From the NCBI GenBank assembly GCA_902805475.1, contig CADCSX010000010.1, positions 1,645,001 to 1,709,000 of the forward strand: 64,000 bases of DNA, written 5' to 3'. The DNA comes from Entonaema liquescens (lineage: Eukaryota; Ascomycota; Sordariomycetes; Xylariales; Xylariaceae). Under the pieces are notes generated by a model that saw only the letters and a list, made by a program, of their open reading frames with translations, ran no database searches and was not told the origin of the DNA. Shown piece after piece: positions 11,114-20,842 of the stretch (position 1 is its first letter; every line of letters starts with the position of its first letter). Position numbers and translations under genes: made by a program.

Positions 11114-11766
11114 ATGCCTTTAAACGGTAATCTGGGGCTAAACACCTTATATATCGCGTTGGACTCACGCTCACTCTAGGACGAATATGTGAGCTTATCA
11201 CCATTGGTGTTGCCCCTGAACCTAAATGACCACTAACAAGAAAATAGCACTGGGCCCTTGTAACTACAGATGATTTATTCCATCCTACCCTACGGCATGC
11301 TTCCAATTTGAGCGGACCTTGGAAGCGCGAAGAAAAGGACTTCCGCCCTGAGGAGCGGATGATGCTCATCACTTTAGTCCGGGTTAGGGATAATTATATC
11401 AAACGCCGAAAAGATGGTTGAATCGACGCGGAGCGTGCCTGTTGATGGTCTCCCTTCACCTCGTACGGGAAAGGATTTCAGCTGCTTGACATGGCTCTTA
11501 GATGCGATCGTAGTGCTTGATGATCAAGGCATTGTTTCGCTTCCCTGCGACATTGGTACGTATCAACTCACCCTTCAACATATTAGGTACATTTACACAT
11601 CTAGAATAACACGAGGGGTAGAAGCTGATTACTTACAGACACATTAGAGAACGCCGCGAGAAATTGTGCTGCTTCCTACGCTGAGGCTGCAGAGACAGGA
11701 TGTGGTGTAACAATTGTTGATGACCCGTTAATTAATAGGCCGCATCTTCCTAGCGATAAAAAGTAA
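11114..11766 (+). pseudogene. Broken paralog of the small His...Cys protein gene at 12131-12699
   Basis: The three-exon layout matches the intact minus-strand gene: exon 1 11114-11188 (exactly 25 codons, as in the intact gene), exon 2 11248-11555, exon 3 11639-11766, with GT-AG introns at the same positions. Aligned segments include MPLNGNLGLNTLYIAL with MTLNGTLQTNTLYMSL, HWALVTTD with HYGLMATD, and FSCLTWLLDAIVVLD with FNCLTWAKDVIVTLD. Two lesions break it: an in-frame TAG at 11177-11179 (codon 22), and a shift of reading frame near 11405-11413, between LVRVRDNYIKRR and MVESTRS. The putative dyad residues survive. A truncated product from the internal ATG at 11414 is possible but lacks the first third. 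The start ATG and introns being intact suggests recent decay. Confidence 0.8.
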
Positions 11767-12130
11767 TAGCTACCTACCTAGGTAATCAAACCATCTGTCA
11801 GTCCTCTTCGGCATCAATCCGAATCGTGGAGTGTGGCTACATAGCCCGGAACATGTAGGAGCCCATTCTTAGAACTCCATTATTATGCCCAGGGCGTATT
11901 TAGAAACTTCTACCAGGTAGTGGCTTATATAGATTAAAAGTAACTACCGTACCTAGTCATTTCATAAACCGTAGGATCCATGTAGTTCATTGTAGGGGGC
12001 AGTCAAGATCTGTATATATGGTGTATTTCTATCCAATAACATTAACTATCAATCTGCGTAAACCATTCCTTGAAATATATCCGGGTTAAAAGTCGGTAAC
12101 GACGCTCCCTGCTCTCAATCTTACGGGAAC
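11767..12130. other. Spacer between the tail-to-tail paralogs
   Basis: About 360 bp lie between the 3' ends of the inverted pair. No reading frame or obvious repeat arm was seen, so the pair is not a simple perfect palindrome. Confidence 0.5.
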
Positions 12131-12699
12131 CTAATTGATAATCGTAGCTCCACGACCGCTCTCAGCTGTCGCCGCGAATTTTGCAGCCGCAGCGTTAGCC
12201 TTTGCAACAAACTCATCTGCGTTATGGTTAGATGGAAAGTACAGTATTTAAAGGAGTTACTTAATACGAACCAATACCGATAGAAAGCTTGGCTATACCT
12301 CTAGCATCTAGAGTTACAATTACATCCTTTGCCCAAGTCAGGCAGTTGAATACCTCTCCGGTGCGCTTAGAGGCGCTTCCATCAGCTGGTGTACTATTCA
12401 CGACATCTACCAGGCCACCTGTGTGGATAGCGTCGACTTTGACTAAGACAATGAGGCTCATGGAGGTCTCAGGGCGAACGGCCTTGGGTTCCATACGCCA
12501 ACCACCGGATCGATTGGTTGCGTGATATAGCATAGCTGCACCGTTGGCATCGGTGGCCATAAGTCCATAATGCTTGATAGTCTATTAGTAGTGAATTCGG
12601 TGTGAAGCAGAGTTGAACACTTGCATACTGGCCCTTCTCGGGCCGTGCATTCAGGGACATGTATAGCGTGTTCGTCTGGAGAGTTCCGTTAAGAGTCAT
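12131..12699 (-). CDS. Small fungal protein with conserved His and Cys (possible NlpC/P60- or LRAT-like fold)
   Basis: Three exons on the minus strand: 12699-12625, 12572-12272 and 12216-12131, giving 153 codons plus stop. Intron 1 appears to be GC-AG: its donor GCAAGT follows TAT and it ends CAAG before CAT, joining GQY to HYGLMATD. No GT donor keeps frame there. Intron 2 is GT-AG. The protein has His26 at the start of a predicted strand (HYGLMATD), a central hydrophobic strand (SLIVLVKVD), and Cys102 at the head of a helix (FNCLTWAKDVIVTLDARGI). A His strand followed later by a Cys-led helix is the order seen in permuted NlpC/P60 and LRAT-type thiol enzymes. That resemblance is inferred from layout only. 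I recall similar uncharacterised fungal proteins with CxxWxxxAI motifs, but no function. No signal peptide. A broken copy lies tail to tail with it. Confidence 0.72.
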
Positions 12700-13825
12700 C
12701 GTGACGGTTTGAAGTTCGTAGGAATAAAGACGATATTCAAAAGAGAAATAGCCTATCTAAGGTAGGCTAATTGTAGGTTCTATGAATGCGATGGATATAA
12801 GAGTTCCGTATATCAGGGTAGTGGATGTCGTCGAATATATACGCCTTGTATATATGTTGCCATCATCGCCTGCAATATTCACCTGAGCTATGATCGGCTC
12901 AAAATATAAGCCGTGCTTAGAGAAAAAGGGGTTACATTCGAAACTATATAAGATAAACGGAACTACGATTTATCTCTTTCTTACTTAGGTACCTATGCTT
13001 ACACTCTGCTTTTGGCTATTGTTTTCTTGCCTTTGGAACGGAAAACTTCTATCACTTATCGAAAACGTATAAGCATGGCTTATAGCTGTAAGCTATGTCT
13101 ATTGACCAAGCTTATTTTTGAATAAGTCTTTTCTTCTTAGGTCAGGGCCGGCTTGACATATATGCCTTGCTTAGGTAGAGAAGAGAAAAGATACAGATCG
13201 GACCTATATAAAATAAATAAGACTACGGTGTATCTCTTTCTACCGACTTATATGTTGGACTATACCCTCACCTACTGCTTTCTCATCTTACTGAGAAGTA
13301 AAAAGTCTTTATGGTTAGCCGAAACCTATGAGTACGACTTAAAAACTGTAAGCATTGTTCAAAAAGTCGAGCCATTTTCAAGCAAATGAGCTTTATTTTC
13401 TAAAATGCTTTTCCTTAACGTATGAAAATATTTCAAAGGTAGCTTGTAAGCTTGTAAGCTTGTAAGCCTGGCTAATACTTTGAGCCGGTTGAGTTGGGAA
13501 TTGCCCAAAGCAACTAGCCAATCAAATTGGCCTTGGGCTACCTTTAGTCAATCAGACCTGTTTCTATGGCAAAATTTGCGAGAGTCTGTTCAATCATCTT
13601 TCTACAAATACCACTTGCCGTCGTACTGCGCTTTAAGGTAGTAAGCCGCATAAGGACTGTCTGGAAGGTCTGTGCGGTTGACACGCTGTGGATATCCGCC
13701 GTATTAGAAAAACATTCCTCTTCATACATCTTTAAAGTTTGCGAAATCGAGTAGAAACACCTATCTATATCTATCCATACTTACCTACCTTTTGTGGTTT
13801 ACTCGGCCATTTCGGCCTCTCCGCT
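12700..13825. other. Intergenic with a diverged direct duplication
   Basis: No gene recognised. A segment at about 12915-13105 resembles one at about 13150-13360: both contain TGCTTAG, CTATATAA(G/A)ATAAA, ACTACG..TATCTCTTTCT and CTGTAAGC in the same order and spacing. Three copies of CTTGTAAG follow at 13444-13467. The first copy lies in the presumed promoter of the minus-strand gene starting at 12699. Confidence 0.5.
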
Positions 13826-15693
13826 ATGGCAACTCTTAGCGGTTTTGAGAGAGCCCGGCGTCTTATCCAAGGAGCCGATTTCGCCCATCCTGATGGACAG
13901 CTTCTTATGAGCTTCTTAGAGGAGTCTGTCGATAGCGATCGGGCTGCAAGCTATCTTCTAGGCGTTTGTGAATCTAGCGAGGACGAAACCTCCGGGCTCT
14001 CTATCGTTTTGTCTCGATGGAAGTCTCTCGTGACTATATGTAAGTGTCATGAAATTCCATCCCGCCAAATCCAAATGGGATGCACATACTTAAGTGGCGT
14101 GTAAGAATCTGTGCTAATAATTCAAGTCCACAACGGTCCCCGTTCTCAAATATATGACGAGAATATTGTCAAAAAGATAAAAGCGAGGGATAATACATGC
14201 TTCTTAACGGGGACAACAGGCTCATGGAGAGATCCCCTTATAGTGACGGAAATATTTCCTTCAATTCCCAGACAAGTCAGCGGCGTAAGCACCCGCTACC
14301 CTCAGCATAACTCTCCTGAATGTCTATCGCCAAGACTAAATCAATATATGTGATAGCCACTTAAAGAGATATTCACGGCTTTCTTTGGTCCTGCATATGA
14401 GGATGTCCTTCAATTACACGAGGCTACTACTAGTAACCGACAACTAGGGTCAAACCTGTGGCTTGTCCGGTCCTCTGCTGCAGATGCTTTCTCCCAAGGT
14501 TTCTTCCAAGTCAAGATTGAAGATGGAGTGGTAAGCCGCTATTTTATTCTTGGTGCAATGTTTTCTAATATAAGTAGGTCGATGTTAATACCACATTTGT
14601 TGAAACACCAAGATGTCCGCGCATTGTTCGCCAAGCTAATGACTTTCGGAAAATAACACTCTCTAGAGAGACTATAGAGAATTTTACACTTCCAAACGCT
14701 GTGGCCCTCGATGTTTTGAGTCGCCTAGCATGCCCGATCAGATGGATTTGTCTTGCTAAAGTCATTTCACCCCGAGATACTTCAATTGAGGTTTCCCGTC
14801 CGATTTTAGCCCTCAAGACTCCTACATGGTTGGAGTCTATACGAAATACGTGTGGTAGCATGATCCTATCATGCTGGCTCGTATTCCCCGTGTCCTCGCG
14901 GATTATGATGTACCGCGGTTTGGCTTATATAGGCTCAAGAATCTATGGCCCAACCAATAGTTTCAAAGTACAGCGTCTTCCTTTCGGCATGTATCTCAAA
15001 GCGAGTCCGAAAGAATGGCATACTAGTCTGCTGAATGAATATAAGACCTTGGACCTACTACAGCGCGAGACAGATATACCCGTTCCTAAGCCGTTAGACC
15101 TTGCTTCTGATGGTCAATGCACATATTTAGTTACATCGCGAGTGCCTGGAAAACTTGTTGGGTTGTGTATCGACTTTTTCAGCAATGGACAATTACGCAA
15201 TCTCGCATACGACCTCCAGTACTGTCTCAAAGTCATGCGCAGCCTACGAAGAGATCCAGAATTACAAGGTGTGATTTCAAATACGGTCGGGGAGGCTTGC
15301 TACGACGCTCGAATCAATGCTGCAGTTGAATATGACGAGAGTCGGGGTGACTTTATCGGCCCCTTTTCTACGGAAGCAGAGTTCAATGAGACTCTGAAAA
15401 GCCCTCATATCCCAGACGTGGTTCATCACAATGACCATAAGATCGTCTTCGCGCATGGAGATATAAACCTACGGAATATCTTAGTAGACGAGAAAACCGG
15501 GAGGTTATCTGGCATAGTGGACTGGGAAACTGCCGGATGGTATCCAGACTACTGGGAATATACCAAGGCGCACTTCGCTACAAAGCTCAAGTGGCGCTGG
15601 TTGAAGACCGTTATCGAGACGGTGTTCCGTGATTTTGGTGACTTTTCCGAGGATTTAGATATCGAACGGAAGCTTTGGTGGTATTGCTGGTAA
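13826..15693 (+). CDS. HNH-like N-terminal region fused to an aminoglycoside-phosphotransferase-like kinase
   Basis: Four exons (13826-14039, 14127-14284, 14369-14530, 14578-15693) with GT-AG introns give 549 codons plus stop. The first third contains KARDNTCFLTGTTGSWRDP and FTAFFGPAYED, resembling the start of fungal HNH-2-type domains (RDxxxCxxTG), but no clear catalytic HH pair is visible. The C-terminal half is a protein-kinase-like small-molecule kinase: VQRLPFGMYLKA, TDIPVPKPLDL and TSRVPGKLVGLCID precede the catalytic loop HGDINLRN (His471, Asp473, Asn478) and the metal-binding segment IVDWETAGWYPDYWEY. Such APH-family proteins phosphorylate small hydroxylated substrates; in fungi the substrates are mostly unknown. 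I recall similar two-part proteins in other filamentous fungi. The join between the parts lies within exon 4 (about residues 215-270) and is the least certain stretch. Confidence 0.75.
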
Positions 15694-16037
15694 TAGGAAA
15701 GCATCCGGTACAGAGAAGATAATACCTACATCATGAAAAACTTAACACAAACAACTAGGATTCTTGGCTCTAACGCGGTGTAAAACATTGCAGATTAAAC
15801 AGAGTCGGTAGGTATGCTACCGCTGATAGATTGATAAACCATACAAGTTGATATTGCTGCAACATCGTCGAGGAAAACAGCGGGTCGTAATTTGCCAGTG
15901 AGATGTAATGATAATGTATAGGTAATCTATGTGATATTCCTAGAACAACTCTTTGATGTCAAACAAAAGGATAACCCTCCGTAATAGTCTAGAGATACCT
16001 CACCTAAACCTCAACACCAATGAAAAGAAACATGTAT
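15694..16037. other. Intergenic between convergent genes
   Basis: Spacer of about 340 bp; nothing recognised. Confidence 0.5.
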
Positions 16038-16403
16038 CTAGTTTTTGGCATACTTATCCTTCTCCTCCGGCTCACAGACGTGACTCTGGCCTTCTCGCGA
16101 CCAACAATGGCATTCTCCACACTGAACGATTTCCCCTTCCGACTCGTCGGGCTGTGGAGAGTTGTACGTACTATAGAACTCGTCATTCTCAGAAGCTGTT
16201 TCATAATTATCGGAAGAAGAAGAAGAAGAAGAAGAAGAAGAAGAAGAAGAAGAAGGTGATGATGATGATTGCTCATTATCAGCATCGTTCCCGGAGTCGG
16301 TTTCTTGATGTCCATACCCTGAAGACGAAGTGTTGCTGGTGTCCGTGGAGCTGTCGCTCGAGGAATCATCCCTGGCGGTCTCGGAACTAGTCTCGGATGA
16401 CAT
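16038..16403 (-). CDS. Small acidic Ser-rich protein with a C-terminal Cys cluster, unknown function
   Basis: One exon of 121 codons on the minus strand. The first two thirds are Ser/Thr/Asp/Glu-rich and disordered in character, starting MSSETSSETARDDSSSDSS. A poly-Ser tract is encoded by a GAA/TTC microsatellite. The last 30 residues are different: VQCGECHCWSREGQSHVC has four Cys in a C-x2-C-x-C-x9-C arrangement, which could bind a metal. That end is the best argument that this frame is real rather than the leucine-rich or other frames through the microsatellite. No signal peptide or membrane segment. The family is not recognised, and repeat-length polymorphism in the poly-Ser tract is likely. 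Confidence 0.5.
   Translation of the reverse strand: MSSETSSETARDDSSSDSSTDTSNTSSSGYGHQETDSGNDADNEQSSSSPSSSSSSSSSSSSSSDNYETASENDEFYSTYNSPQPDESEGEIVQCGECHCWSREGQSHVCEPEEKDKYAKN
16213..16257. repeat. GAA trinucleotide microsatellite
   Basis: About 14 GAA units. It lies inside the Ser-rich coding region, where the minus strand reads TCT codons and adds a poly-Ser run. Confidence 0.9.
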
Positions 16404-17791
16404 GGCGCTCGTATTCGCGTGTAAAGCACAAGAGATACGGTATTAGGCGTTGTGTAGTATACTTCTAATCTGGCCCTGGTGTTGTTGGACGATAACTGGT
16501 CGAAAACGGGGGATACCGCTCGTCTTTATATAGTAATATCTTCAGAATTTCAAGAAAATTGCTAAGATCTCTCTATTATTTTCTATGCTTCAATTAGTGA
16601 AAGATCCTCGTGAATGGGGGAAGCTTGTTTATATGGTGTTCAGTTAGAAGCGTGGTATCACGACGTGAGTAGCTCGGGTAGTCATTAGGCAGCCGGTGGA
16701 ACGGATTAGCTAGCTCATTGCGTATTATAGTTCTAGTTCGTAGCCAAACATAATGAGATGAGGGTTGTACATCATAGGGGAATGTGAGGCACTAAATTAT
16801 TGACATCGCTCCTTGGGAGGAACGTTCTTATCATGAGTTGGGAGGTGTTTGACGAGTCAGCATGTCATATTCTATCAAGTATAGCATACTTCACTTTTAA
16901 CTTTACTTCAATTGTAAAATTGTTCCTCATTGTAAATATTAACTATCGAGAGCAGGTGCGAATTCTACCTATTCATGTATGGCCGTTGTGGTGGTTCATA
17001 AGCGTTGCTATATTGACTACCTAGTACGTATATTTCAATACCTAGGTGTTCATACTGCTACCTAGGTGCCTATCTGTATGGATAAGTTGAGACGAGAGGT
17101 CTGATTTCGTTAAAGATTTTCAAAGCTACCTAGATAACTTTAGATTTCATCCGTCGATTGATTTTGGATTCATATGGAAACATTAACCAGATTGACGTGT
17201 TTGATTGGAATTCAAGCCATGGGTCGTACATGTTCAGGTAGGTTAGATAGTTTTACAAATGAGGGACTTCTTGGGGTGGTTATTATATAATAAGGATACG
17301 GGGTTACGTCGCGCTATGATTGTTCCGAGTTTGGAGTGAATAGGTGAATGGTATCTGGTGGTTTGATATAATGACGAAAATAACAGATGGAATTTAAAAC
17401 TGTTGAAGGATATAAAGACCCCTGACGCACCCTTACCCAGCATGCCGGGACCTATCCCCCATTAAGACTAGCGTATTTAACCAGGCGACATCGGCGGTGA
17501 AAATTTAATATTTTAATAGAGTGTGAATCATCCCACCTTTATCACTTATCGCTTTCTGCCCCGCCATAGCATCTAGCATCTAGCATCTAGCATCTAGCAT
17601 CTAGTATCTAGTATCTAGTATCTATCATCCACCATTCCAAGTAACAATAAAGTTTATAAGTCGAGTTCAACTATTTACAATTGTACCTTTTACTTTACAT
17701 TGTAAACGCACACCAGCACAATCCCAGTATAATATTGCGAGTGATTGAATATTGACAATTCGATCCAATTGGACTTTTACAAAAACCAAAT
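16404..17791. other. Intergenic, LYS1 upstream region
   Basis: About 1.4 kb with no recognised gene. It contains the 7-bp tandem array described separately, followed by a pyrimidine- and A-rich leader ahead of the LYS1 start. Confidence 0.5.
17570..17626. repeat. 7-bp tandem repeat (CATCTAG/TATCTAG) upstream of LYS1
   Basis: About eight head-to-tail copies of a CATCTAG unit, the last three with C changed to T, ending about 165 bp before the LYS1 start codon. It may lie in the promoter or 5' leader. The distribution of the C-to-T variants fits simple slippage after one point change. Confidence 0.9.
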
Positions 17792-19056
17792 ATGGCTCCT
17801 ACAATCTTACACTTACGCTCAGAGGACAAGCCTCTAGAGCACCGCTCTGCGCTCACCCCCACCACGACCAAGGCATTGATCGATGCTGGTTACGTCGTCA
17901 ATGTTGAAAAGAGTCCTGTTCGCATTTTTGACGATGAGGAATTTAGCGCTGTGGGAGCTACATTAGTCCCTACGGGCAGCTGGCGACAGGCACCTGAAGA
18001 CCATATCATTGTCGGTCTCAAGGAGCTCCCCGAAGAGACTTGTAAGTGCGCCTTGGAGCTTAAGGAGAGACGTAACAATTCAAGAGTTAACCTCTAACTG
18101 ATTGAACCATATAGTCCCTCTCAAGCACGTATTCATCCACTTCGCACACTGCTATAAGCAACAGCGAGGTTGGGAAACAGTCCTCGCCCGTTTCCCTCGC
18201 GGCGGCGGCACTCTTCTCGATCTTGAGTTCCTCCAGGACCCCGAAACAGGACGTCGCGTTGCTGCCTTTGGATACCAAGCTGGTTTCAGCGGCAGTGCCC
18301 TAGCCATCAAGAACTGGGCATGGCAGCTAACACACCCGGGCGGCGAGCCTTTACCTGGCGTTGAGAGCTACCCTAACGAAGATGCGCTGGTCGCTGACAT
18401 CAAAAAGGATCTGGCTGCAGGACAGGCCAAGGCAGGCAAATTACCTAGAGTTATCGTTATTGGTGCATTGGGTCGATGCGGTCGCGGCGCGGTTGATCTG
18501 TGCCTCAAGGTTGGCCTACCCACAGAACAGATCCTCAAGTGGGATTTGGCCGAGACAGCCAAGGGTGGTCCGTTCAAGGAGATCGCCGAGAGCGATATCT
18601 TTGTAAATTGCATCTACCTATCATCTGAGATTCCTCACTTCGTCAACTTGGAGTCATTGAAGGCTCCTGGCCGCCAATTGAGTGTCGTGTGCGATGTCTC
18701 AGCTGACACAACAAACCCTCACAACCCTGGTGAGTTAACGTTCCCAAAACTAAATCCCCTACCAACTGTACCTAATACTGACGACGTATATTCCAGTCCC
18801 CATCTACACCATTGCCACGACATTCAATAACCCCACAGTACCTGTCGAAGGACTGGAGAACCCCCCGTTGAGTGTCATCAGCATCGACCATCTACCCAGC
18901 TTGCTACCTAGGGAGTCCTCTGAGTCGTTTAGCAACGACCTACTACCGTACTTGCTCAAGCTGAATGACTGGAGGAATAACCCGGTGTGGGCTGGCGCTT
19001 ATAAGCTGTTCCAGGAGAAGGTCGCGACACTACCCAAGGAGGCCCTCGAAAACTAG
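17792..19056 (+). CDS. LYS1: Saccharopine dehydrogenase (NAD+, L-lysine-forming)
   Basis: Three exons (17792-18041, 18115-18729, 18797-19056), both introns GT-AG, give 374 codons plus stop; the yeast enzyme has 373. It catalyses the last step of the fungal alpha-aminoadipate pathway, splitting saccharopine to lysine and 2-oxoglutarate with NAD+. The N-terminus (LRSEDKPLEHRSALTP) and HVFIHFAHCYKQQRGWE match the alanine dehydrogenase/saccharopine dehydrogenase substrate domain. The nucleotide-binding segment VIVIGALGRCGRGAVDLC carries Cys205, the active-site cysteine position known from yeast. FGYQAGFSGSALAIKNWAWQ and the C-terminal LLPRESSESFSNDLLPYLL also match. The protein ends EALEN, so it lacks the SKL-like peroxisomal tripeptide known for the yeast protein. 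Convergent with CMC1. Confidence 0.97.
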
Positions 19057-19532
19057 ATTGGTCGTCGCTGGGGATATAGATTGCAGCGATGGGATTTCTG
19101 CAATAAAAAGAAAGATGGGCTGGCGTTATGGGACATGGTGTAGGTAAAAAAGACCGTCGATAGAAAAAGTCAAATCGAAAACTTCGCAAGAGTGGTTATA
19201 TCATAATGAATAGGGATGTCAACCGAGAGACAATGCTAAAAGCCATTATTCAACATTATATATCTGTAATGTTGTAAAGCCAAGGTTGATGTAGAAGAGT
19301 TTTCGTTATAATTCGTAAGCCATGCTACGGCACCGCTTTAGCATTTGATAGTAATTCATCTTCGACAGTGTATTGTCTATCATCCCCCCTCCCCCTTTTT
19401 TTCACAAGGCATACACCAGTCGTCGTAGAGAAGCATCGTCTCGGAACCAAACCCCAAACTCATTTAACAAGTTTATCCCGCCCGTAAACGCCGGAGATGC
19501 ATATACACCACGTACTTAATTTATACACATAC
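19057..19532. other. Intergenic between convergent LYS1 and CMC1
   Basis: Contains presumed 3' UTRs. A C- and T-rich stretch lies at about 19384-19402. No gene seen. Confidence 0.5.
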
Positions 19533-20286
19533 CTAACCCCCTCTGCCCCTCTTCTCACCGCCTCCCCTCCCCCTCCGCCCCCTCCTCGTCTGTCCACCAA
19601 TCCTCTCCGCCCTCCCCAGCTTCTCAAGCTCCCTCTTGACCTCCTCCGGGTCCCGCTGCGGCAAGCCCCACCACTCGCGATGGAAGGCCTCCTGCTCGAG
19701 TTTCCGGCGCTCCTTCTGCTCGCGCTCGCGCGCCCGCTGCTGCCGCTGCGCGAACCACTGCTCCCGCGCGCGGTCGTGCTCCGCCGGCGTCGCGTGCGCC
19801 TGCATGCACCCGTTCATGCGCCGCGAGGCGTCGCGGCACGCGAACGCGATCGTCAGGGTCCGGTTGCGCGCGCAGTCTGCGAAGGCTGTTTTTCAGGTAG
19901 AACTGGACGTTAGCAGGTAGTTCTACGTAATGGCGGAGGTGTTGGCAGGAAGTGGGATGTACTGTTTAGGTAAAATTCGTTGAATTGTTATAGGGACGAG
20001 GAAATGGACTCGAGAATAACGAGAGACTTGGTGAATCGAATCGAATAGAATAGGACAGGACAGGACAGGACTAACCTTTGATCTCGTCTGCGCACTGGTC
20101 CCGCACACGCTGGTTGAATACCTCGCGGACCTGAGCCTCTTGACTCGCGGATAACGGTAGCGGGTTTCGGGAGGGCATCGGTAGGTTTATATCTGCAGTA
20201 CTCGTATCGTTGTTCCCTGTACTGCGACTACTACTATTGCCGCCGGGGGCTATCGGAGGTTGTTGAGCTGCCATTGCGGCGGCCAT
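19533..20286 (-). CDS. CMC1: COX assembly mitochondrial protein (twin CX9C)
   Basis: Two exons on the minus strand, 20286-20076 and 19885-19533, joined by a GT-AG intron, give 187 codons plus stop. The intron joins QCADEIK to AFADCARN and creates the first CX9C motif; the second is CRDASRRMNGC. Twin CX9C proteins fold in the mitochondrial intermembrane space through Mia40, and CMC1 helps cytochrome-c-oxidase (COX1) biogenesis. The N-terminus is Ala/Gln/Pro/Ser-rich (about 50 residues) and probably disordered. After the CHCH domain comes a charged helix (ERRKLEQEAFHREWWGLPQ) and an unusual tail rich in Arg and Gly from about residue 165. The Cys spacing is decisive; the choice of the first or fifth Met as start is not. 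Confidence 0.9.
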
Positions 20287-20842
20287 GGACTTGGTGACTG
20301 TTGGTGGGGAAGAGAAAAGGTTAAGAGTCGGTAGATTAATTAATACTTTATTTATTATTCTAGCATCATATACTTTGTATATGTTAGAAATTGGGAATTG
20401 GGAATTGTCGGTCGTATCTAACTTCGTATCGATTGTGGTGGTGGTAAGATATCAGTGGACTCTGCAGCTCTCTGTAGCTCTGTAATTGCATTGGATATTC
20501 TGCCACGCTTCGCCGCCCACTATAATCGTACCAGAATCGAATCATCTACGAATATGCAATAAAAGGGGTAATAAGTAATGACACAAATACCTAATTAAAT
20601 ATCATAGGTTAGCCTAGGTAGTTCTGTAGGCTAATCGTTATATCATCAAGGGTATATCAGGTACTGAAAAAAGAATAGATATATTTTATATTTTGGCTTA
20701 TATGTTATCACGTACGAGCAACTGATTCGTAGATCCTGATAGTAAATGATTCAGATGCTGACGAATATTGTAGCCATTGCTTGTACAGAGAACCGCTTTT
20801 CCCCCTACTATCACAACCACATAATCTTTATCGCCCAGTAGC
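20287..20842. other. Intergenic
   Basis: CMC1 promoter side and 3' region of the FN3 gene on the same strand. No gene recognised. Confidence 0.5.

Noticed and set aside
11414..11647. Independent short gene starting at 11414
   Set aside because: It is the in-frame remainder of exon 2 of the pseudogene and runs into the intron after the GTACGT donor.
16004..16429. Leucine-rich 141-codon frame opposite the GAA tract
   Set aside because: It overlaps the Ser-rich frame, and its Leu run is only the microsatellite read in another phase; the Ser frame ends in a plausible Cys motif.
19497..19913. Plus-strand Pro/Leu/Arg-rich frame
   Set aside because: Antisense to CMC1 exon 2; composition is that of a G+C-rich shadow frame.
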